Shown here piece by piece: positions 4,033 through 8,536 of a DNA stretch of 8,536 nucleotides. The translations under genes and the position numbers were made by a program. The first letter of the stretch is position 1, and each line of letters opens with the position of its first letter. The notes beneath the pieces are model-generated. The model was given only the letters and a program-made list of their open reading frames with translations. It was not told the DNA's origin and ran no database searches. Source of the DNA: Methanobacteriota archaeon (lineage in GTDB: Archaea; Thermoplasmatota; Poseidoniia; Poseidoniales; Poseidoniaceae); the NCBI GenBank assembly GCA_002697705.1, contig NZXL01000028.1, positions 1-8,536 of the forward strand, written 5' to 3'.

Positions 4033-6972
4033 TTCTGCTAAATATTGGCCAGTGAAACTGTTTTTATTGGCTGCAATGTCTTCTGGTGTGCCTTTTGCAA
4101 CCAAAGAGCCTCCTCTATCCCCGCCTTCGGGACCCAAATCAATAACCCAGTCACAACACTTGATGACATCTAAATGATGTTCGATGACAATTACAGTGTG
4201 GCCTTTGGCTCTAAGTTCTAGTAATACGTCTATTAACATTTGAACATCTGATAATGCAAGTCCTGTTGTTGGTTCATCTAAGATATAGACTGTGTGCTTG
4301 GTTGGAGGTCTTCTCAACTCACTAGCTAATTTCACTCTCTGGGCTTCACCACCAGAAAGCGTAGTTGCGGGTTGTCCCAATCTAACATAAGAGAGCCCTA
4401 CTGCCCTTAAAGTGTCTAAAATTCTGTGAATTTTTCTATGGTTTTCAAAGAATTTTACGGCTTGTCCGATTGGCATTTCCAATATATCGTGTATGTTTTT
4501 GCCCTTCCATGTTACTTCTAGACATTCTCGTGTGTATCTTTTACCATTACAAATATCGCAAGTAATCCAAACATCGGGTAGGAAGTTCATTTCTAATTTT
4601 ATCGAGCCGGCTCCACTGCATGACTCACAACGGCCGCCTTTGACGTTGAAACTGAAGTGCCCGGGGGTGTAGCCTCTTTCTTTAGATAGGGTGGTTTGAG
4701 AAAATAATTTGCGTATTTCATCGAAGACTTTGGTATATGTCGCCGGGTTAGACCTTGGTGTTCTACCAATTGGTGACTGATCTATGATGATTGATTTGTC
4801 GATTTCTTCTAGCCCTGTTATCGAGGTATGTCTTCCTGGGTTGGTGTCTGCTTTGTGTAATGTTCTCTGTAAAACGGGCGCTAAAATTCCAGAGATTAGT
4901 GATGATTTACCAGAACCAGAAACTCCGCTAATCGCTGTCATGCACCCTAATGGGATGTCGACATTAATCGACTGTAGATTATTATGAGCTGCTCCTTTAA
5001 TTTTGATTTTATTTTTGGTGGGGTTTTTTCTCTTTTCTGGAACTGCGATTTTTCTCTTACCACTAAGGTACGCTCCGGTTACAGAACCTTCAGCCTCCAT
5101 TACCTCATCAGGTGGGCCGTTAGCAACTATTGTTCCACCTTCAAGGCCAGCGCCTGGCCCTAAGTCACATAACCAATCAGCCTGCTTGATAGTATCCTCA
5201 TCATGTTCGACAACGATTAGGGTGTTTCCTAAGTCGCTAAGTTCTCTTAAGGTCTTTAGAAGACGGGAGTTATCTCTTTGGTGGAGACCTATTGATGGCT
5301 CATCTAAGACATACATTACGCCGGTCAATCTACTTCCTATTTGGGTAGCGAGGCGAATTCGTTGGCTTTCACCGCCAGAAAGGGTGTTTGCTTTACGGTC
5401 TAATGTTAGATAGTCCAGTCCTACGCTGTTTAAGAAATCCAATCTATTTTCTATTTCCTTTAGGATTTCATTTCCAATAAATAGGCTTTTGTCATCTAAA
5501 ACTTCTAACTGATCAGCATAATCCTCTGGGGGGCCTATTTCGGCTTCAGGCCTCAATGATTTTACCAATTCTAATGATTCAAAGATTGAGCAAGATGAAA
5601 TTTCTGGAAGTCGAATTCCACCGACTGTTACAAATCTCGCTGCTGGATTTAATTTTTCACCATGACATTCATTGCAAGGCAAATCTGTCATGCAATTGAT
5701 AAGTCTTGTTCGTGTCCTATTAGAGGTGGTCTCAATGTATGTTTTTTCTAATCTTGGAATTATCCCTTCCCATGGCTTGCTATATTTGTACTGAGAGCCG
5801 TTTTCTGAAGTAAACTCATAATGAATAATTGTGGATCCTGAGCCGTAAAGTAAGATGTCCTTTTCGTCATCACTTAGTAATTCAAATGGCAAAGTTGTTG
5901 ATATTCCATAATGCTGACAAGTTGCTTCCATTAATTTTCGATACCAAGATGGTGACATTGAACGACGCCAAGGATTGACGCAATTCTGAGAAACTCCGAG
6001 ATTATGGTCGATGATCAATTCGAGGTTGAATTGGCGTTGGACTCCTAGTCCTTGGCAAGAACTACAAGCACCAAGAGGGGAGTTGAAGGAAAATACTCGT
6101 GGGGATAATTCGGGCATAAATGCCCCATGGTCGGGGCATGCAAAATCTTCAGACCAGGTGATTATTTGGCCTGCTTCAGAGTCCATAGATTTGCTCCCTT
6201 TGGCTAGTTTAATTCCTTCTTCAGGCGCCTTGAGACTTTCAATAGCAATTGTCCCGCCACCTAATTTTAGAGATGATTGTGTTGCCTCAGTAAGCCTTTG
6301 GCGGTTTTTGCGAGTACATTTGAAGCGGTCAACTCTTACATCGATGTCGTGCCTGAAATTTTTATCTAAAGTTGGTGGATTTTCAAAATCTGATTCGTGT
6401 CCGTTTACTTTACCTCCAAGATATCCTTGTTCGACAAGTTGTTTGAATAAATCGAGATGGGTTCCTTTTCTTGCTCTAATTATTGGTGACCAAACAGAAA
6501 TTACGTGGCCTTCCAAGTGCCATAATATATCGTCAACGATTTCTTGTACTGACCGTCTTGCAACTTCTCTACCACAAGTTGGACAGTGTGGTTTACCAAT
6601 TCTCGCCCATAATAAACGAAGATAATCTTGTATTTCAGTTACGGTTGCAACTGTAGATCTTGGGTTGTGGCTTCCTTGTTTTTGGTCAATTGAAATCGCA
6701 GGTGAAAGACCCTCTATTCCATCACAATCAGCTTTTTTCATCTGACCGATAAACTGCCGAGCATAGGAGGATAGGCTCTCAACATATCTTCGCTGACCTT
6801 CAGCATATAGGGTATCGAAAGCGAGTGATGATTTGCCAGACCCTGAAACTCCTGAAACTACTACAAACTTACCTCTTGGTAATTCGACATCGATATTTTT
6901 CAGGTTGTGGGTCCTTGCGCCCCGAACTGAAATCCAACCATGGTCTTCCTGATTACTCATAACAACACCCAT
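4024..6972 (-). CDS. uvrA: Excinuclease ABC subunit A
   Basis: UvrA is the damage-sensing ATPase that loads UvrB in nucleotide excision repair. All landmarks of the 940-980-aa family are present: Walker A GVSGSGKS at 41-48, the zinc module at 279-306, ABC signature LSGGES at 531-536 with Walker B VLDEPS at 555-560, the second Walker A at 683-690, the C-terminal zinc finger C782/C785/C805/C808, second signature LSGGEA at 872-877, and Walker B ILDEPT at 897-902. The first zinc module reads C279-x2-H282-x20-C303-x2-C306, with His where E. coli has Cys. ATG at 6972 is used; ATG at 6960 (fifth codon) is an equally plausible start because conserved sequence begins near residue 13. It is probably co-transcribed with the upstream pseudouridine synthase (55-bp gap). 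UvrABC is widespread in bacteria and in mesophilic archaea that acquired it by transfer. Confidence 0.98.
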   Translation of the reverse strand: MGVVMSNQEDHGWISVRGARTHNLKNIDVELPRGKFVVVSGVSGSGKSSLAFDTLYAEGQRRYVESLSSYARQFIGQMKKADCDGIEGLSPAISIDQKQGSHNPRSTVATVTEIQDYLRLLWARIGKPHCPTCGREVARRSVQEIVDDILWHLEGHVISVWSPIIRARKGTHLDLFKQLVEQGYLGGKVNGHESDFENPPTLDKNFRHDIDVRVDRFKCTRKNRQRLTEATQSSLKLGGGTIAIESLKAPEEGIKLAKGSKSMDSEAGQIITWSEDFACPDHGAFMPELSPRVFSFNSPLGACSSCQGLGVQRQFNLELIIDHNLGVSQNCVNPWRRSMSPSWYRKLMEATCQHYGISTTLPFELLSDDEKDILLYGSGSTIIHYEFTSENGSQYKYSKPWEGIIPRLEKTYIETTSNRTRTRLINCMTDLPCNECHGEKLNPAARFVTVGGIRLPEISSCSIFESLELVKSLRPEAEIGPPEDYADQLEVLDDKSLFIGNEILKEIENRLDFLNSVGLDYLTLDRKANTLSGGESQRIRLATQIGSRLTGVMYVLDEPSIGLHQRDNSRLLKTLRELSDLGNTLIVVEHDEDTIKQADWLCDLGPGAGLEGGTIVANGPPDEVMEAEGSVTGAYLSGKRKIAVPEKRKNPTKNKIKIKGAAHNNLQSINVDIPLGCMTAISGVSGSGKSSLISGILAPVLQRTLHKADTNPGRHTSITGLEEIDKSIIIDQSPIGRTPRSNPATYTKVFDEIRKLFSQTTLSKERGYTPGHFSFNVKGGRCESCSGAGSIKLEMNFLPDVWITCDICNGKRYTRECLEVTWKGKNIHDILEMPIGQAVKFFENHRKIHRILDTLRAVGLSYVRLGQPATTLSGGEAQRVKLASELRRPPTKHTVYILDEPTTGLALSDVQMLIDVLLELRAKGHTVIVIEHHLDVIKCCDWVIDLGPEGGDRGGSLVAKGTPEDIAANKNSFTGQYLAELL

Positions 6973-7027
6973 TGGATGTCAAGGGTTCAAGAAGTCCTCT
7001 ATTTGAATTAATGCTTGAGGCCCGATT

Positions 7028-7900
7028 TTATGATTTAGCATCGAAGGGGACTCTGGTTTCGAATCTTACTGGTTCATCTGTTCTTGGGTGTAAGAATTCC
7101 AATGAGGACGCGTGTAGACATATTCTCCCCATCGGGTCTGTTTCAGCGCCGTGTAAAGAGTCGCCTACGACTGGAGTTTCGAGAGATTTCATGGCCATTC
7201 TAATTTGGTGTCTGCGCCCGGTATCGATCATAATTCTAACTAGTGATGTTTCTTGGTTTTCTTTCATTACTTCCCAATGAGTTATGGCCTGTTTGGACAT
7301 TTTTGTTTTAGGGTTTACTTTTTTGACTCTGAGGTTTTTATCTTCTAGAAGCCATTCAACTTCAGTACCTCTTTTTGATGGTAATTGGCCTTCTACAAGT
7401 GCGTAATAAGTCCGATAAACGCTTCTTTCAGCAAATTGTTCCTGTAGGTACTCCTTATTGTTTTTAGAATATGCAAGTAACATGATTCCAGAGGTTTCTC
7501 TATCCAACCTGTGAACAATGAAGCACCAATTGGATGGGTCTTTTGATTTTACATAATCTACACAACGTGAATGAAGAGTGTCTGGTTCCATCTTATTGGT
7601 TGCTATGGAGAGAAGGCCAGCTGGTTTTTCAACGAGTAAAATATCTTCATCTTCAAAGATAATATTGAGATTTGTTGGTTTTTGTTTTGGCGGGGGAGTT
7701 AATTCTCTACTGATGGTTTTATCCAAAATTTCGACAATGTCCGATTCTTTGAGGGGCCTCTTCGCTTTGTGTTCAATTTCACCATTGACAGAAATTCGCC
7801 CTTCAGTAAGCATCTTTCGGATTTTGTTTTTACTTGAATTAGGAAATGATTTACTTAGAGTCTCGATCAAGTTTTGTTCGGATTCAATGGTTATTTTCAT
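7028..7900 (-). CDS. RluA/RluD-family RNA pseudouridine synthase
   Basis: This enzyme isomerises uridine to pseudouridine in rRNA or tRNA. The 290-aa protein begins with an S4-type RNA-binding region (about 1-60; SKNKIRKMLTEGRISVNGE at 23-41). The catalytic domain (from about 78) has LLVEKPAGLLS (88-98), the catalytic motif HRLDRETSG (130-138, nucleophile D133), TGRRHQIR (227-234) and the family's C-terminal LHASSLEFLHP (262-272). Which RNA position it modifies cannot be told from sequence, so I give no rlu symbol. GAGGTG sits 5 bases before the ATG at 7900, and the gene begins 9 bp after the moeA stop, so the two are surely in one operon with uvrA downstream. The length is normal for the family and no key motif is missing. 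Confidence 0.95.
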   Translation of the reverse strand: MKITIESEQNLIETLSKSFPNSSKNKIRKMLTEGRISVNGEIEHKAKRPLKESDIVEILDKTISRELTPPPKQKPTNLNIIFEDEDILLVEKPAGLLSIATNKMEPDTLHSRCVDYVKSKDPSNWCFIVHRLDRETSGIMLLAYSKNNKEYLQEQFAERSVYRTYYALVEGQLPSKRGTEVEWLLEDKNLRVKKVNPKTKMSKQAITHWEVMKENQETSLVRIMIDTGRRHQIRMAMKSLETPVVGDSLHGAETDPMGRICLHASSLEFLHPRTDEPVRFETRVPFDAKS

Positions 7901-7909
7901 AGTCTCACC

Positions 7910-8536
7910 TCACAATATCAAAGCGTCACAAAAATCGCCCTTTTTTCCTGCATCATTTGGACCAAGTAGTGTTAACGCCTCACCAAGCGCTATACTAGCA
8001 ATATTTCCTGAGCCTTGGTGGTGTTTTGTAGTTGCAAGGATCTCTTGGCCATCATCAAAAAGATGAATTCTTCTAAGGGTAATAAATCCTGGAACTGTTT
8101 TGATATCTTGGTCTAGTTTGACTTTGATTTTAGTTTCTGTGGGTTGTGTTGAATTGGTTTGTGCCCTAAACCATGGTCCGCATAAAACTCGGAAAACCAC
8201 GTGGCTGCTAACTGGATTTCCTGGCAAGCCGAAAATAGGCGTTTCTTTCCAAGTTCCAAATAATGGGGGTGAGCCGGGACGAACTTTTATTCTCCAAAAG
8301 TCAATATTTCCTTCATCTTCCATGATTTTCCTGACAAAATCTCTATCACCCATTGAAACCCCTCCTGAAGTAATTATTACATCACAAGTTTTTGAGGCTG
8401 AATCAAGAGTTTCTCTGAGTTGTTCTAAATTATCGACAACTGAAGGAAATCTAACCGGCTCATGGCCAAGCCATGAAACCAGTCCAGAAAGTCCGAATGT
8501 ATTTGACTCATAGATCTCGCCTTTCTCTAATGTTTC
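7910..8536 (-). CDS. moeA: Molybdopterin molybdenumtransferase (MoeA), 5' part outside window
   Basis: MoeA inserts molybdate into adenylylated molybdopterin, the last common step of molybdenum cofactor synthesis in the cytosol. The 208 visible codons are the C-terminal half; the frame is open to the right edge, so the ATG at 8353 is internal (Met of SMGDRD). Visible landmarks are IYESN near the edge, the MPT-binding stretch DVIITSGGVSMGDRDFV, FWRIKVRPGSPPLFG, and GLPGNPVSS, followed by the small C-terminal beta domain (domain IV) ending in GDFCDALIL. All are typical of MoeA/gephyrin C-domains. The SGG and GNP motifs are intact, so it looks functional. Its downstream neighbours (pseudouridine synthase, uvrA) are not in the same pathway, so this is a housekeeping operon by position only. 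MoeA-related paralogues exist in archaea, so the exact metal (Mo or W) is open. Confidence 0.93.
   Translation of the reverse strand, partial: ETLEKGEIYESNTFGLSGLVSWLGHEPVRFPSVVDNLEQLRETLDSASKTCDVIITSGGVSMGDRDFVRKIMEDEGNIDFWRIKVRPGSPPLFGTWKETPIFGLPGNPVSSHVVFRVLCGPWFRAQTNSTQPTETKIKVKLDQDIKTVPGFITLRRIHLFDDGQEILATTKHHQGSGNIASIALGEALTLLGPNDAGKKGDFCDALIL

Noticed and set aside
6011..6625. A 204-codon open frame on the plus strand inside uvrA
   Set aside because: It is the antisense shadow of the strongly conserved uvrA zinc-module region; no ribosome-binding site or recognisable domain.
7910..8353. A complete 147-aa gene starting with ATG at 8353
   Set aside because: The frame continues upstream to the window edge with MoeA sequence (IYESN, DVIITSGGVS), so the Met is internal and the gene is truncated by the window.

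Overview
The window is a compact, AT-rich piece of a prokaryotic chromosome. I lean towards a planktonic archaeon of the Marine Group II/Poseidoniales (Thermoplasmatota) type. The hints are a TATA-like box about 25 bp before an apparently leaderless ATG (3478), a TATA-like element inside the divergent control region, TTG starts, and a mix of bacterial-type DNA repair (UvrA) with MoeA and a PurS/PurL-type enzyme. None of these is decisive, and a bacterium is not excluded.

Left side, minus strand: the N-terminal 440 residues of a large phosphoribosylformylglycinamidine synthase (PurL with PurS-like N-terminal repeats; TTG start at 1320, runs off the left edge). Right side, minus strand: a housekeeping run of moeA (runs off the right edge), an RluA/RluD-family pseudouridine synthase and uvrA, with gaps of 9 and 55 bp.

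Between purL and uvrA lies a cassette of unknown function (about 1410-4032). Three minus-strand genes are translationally coupled: a 199-aa protein, a 47-aa Cys/His putative zinc-binding protein and a 271-aa protein, joined by ATGA and TAATG overlaps with strong Shine-Dalgarno sites. Facing away from them is a plus-strand gene for a 184-aa basic protein with probably two winged-helix domains. Its last 9 bp overlap the 3' end of uvrA convergently.

The divergent gap (2965-3477) is the most striking part of the window. Bases 3061-3420 are about 83% A+T, and most of the G/C bases sit in repeated TAGCG words. These occur as a 3 x 10-bp array beside a TATA-like box on the operon side, as a perfect 16-bp palindrome, inside an exact 80-bp-period tandem repeat, and just before the winged-helix gene's ATG. 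My working idea is a self-contained regulator-plus-operon module in which the winged-helix protein binds the TAGCG sites and controls both promoters. An iteron-type replication origin, or an integrated plasmid or mobile segment, is the main alternative. A stranded, protein-like reading frame that overlaps the purL start suggests the cassette was inserted into an older purL operon.
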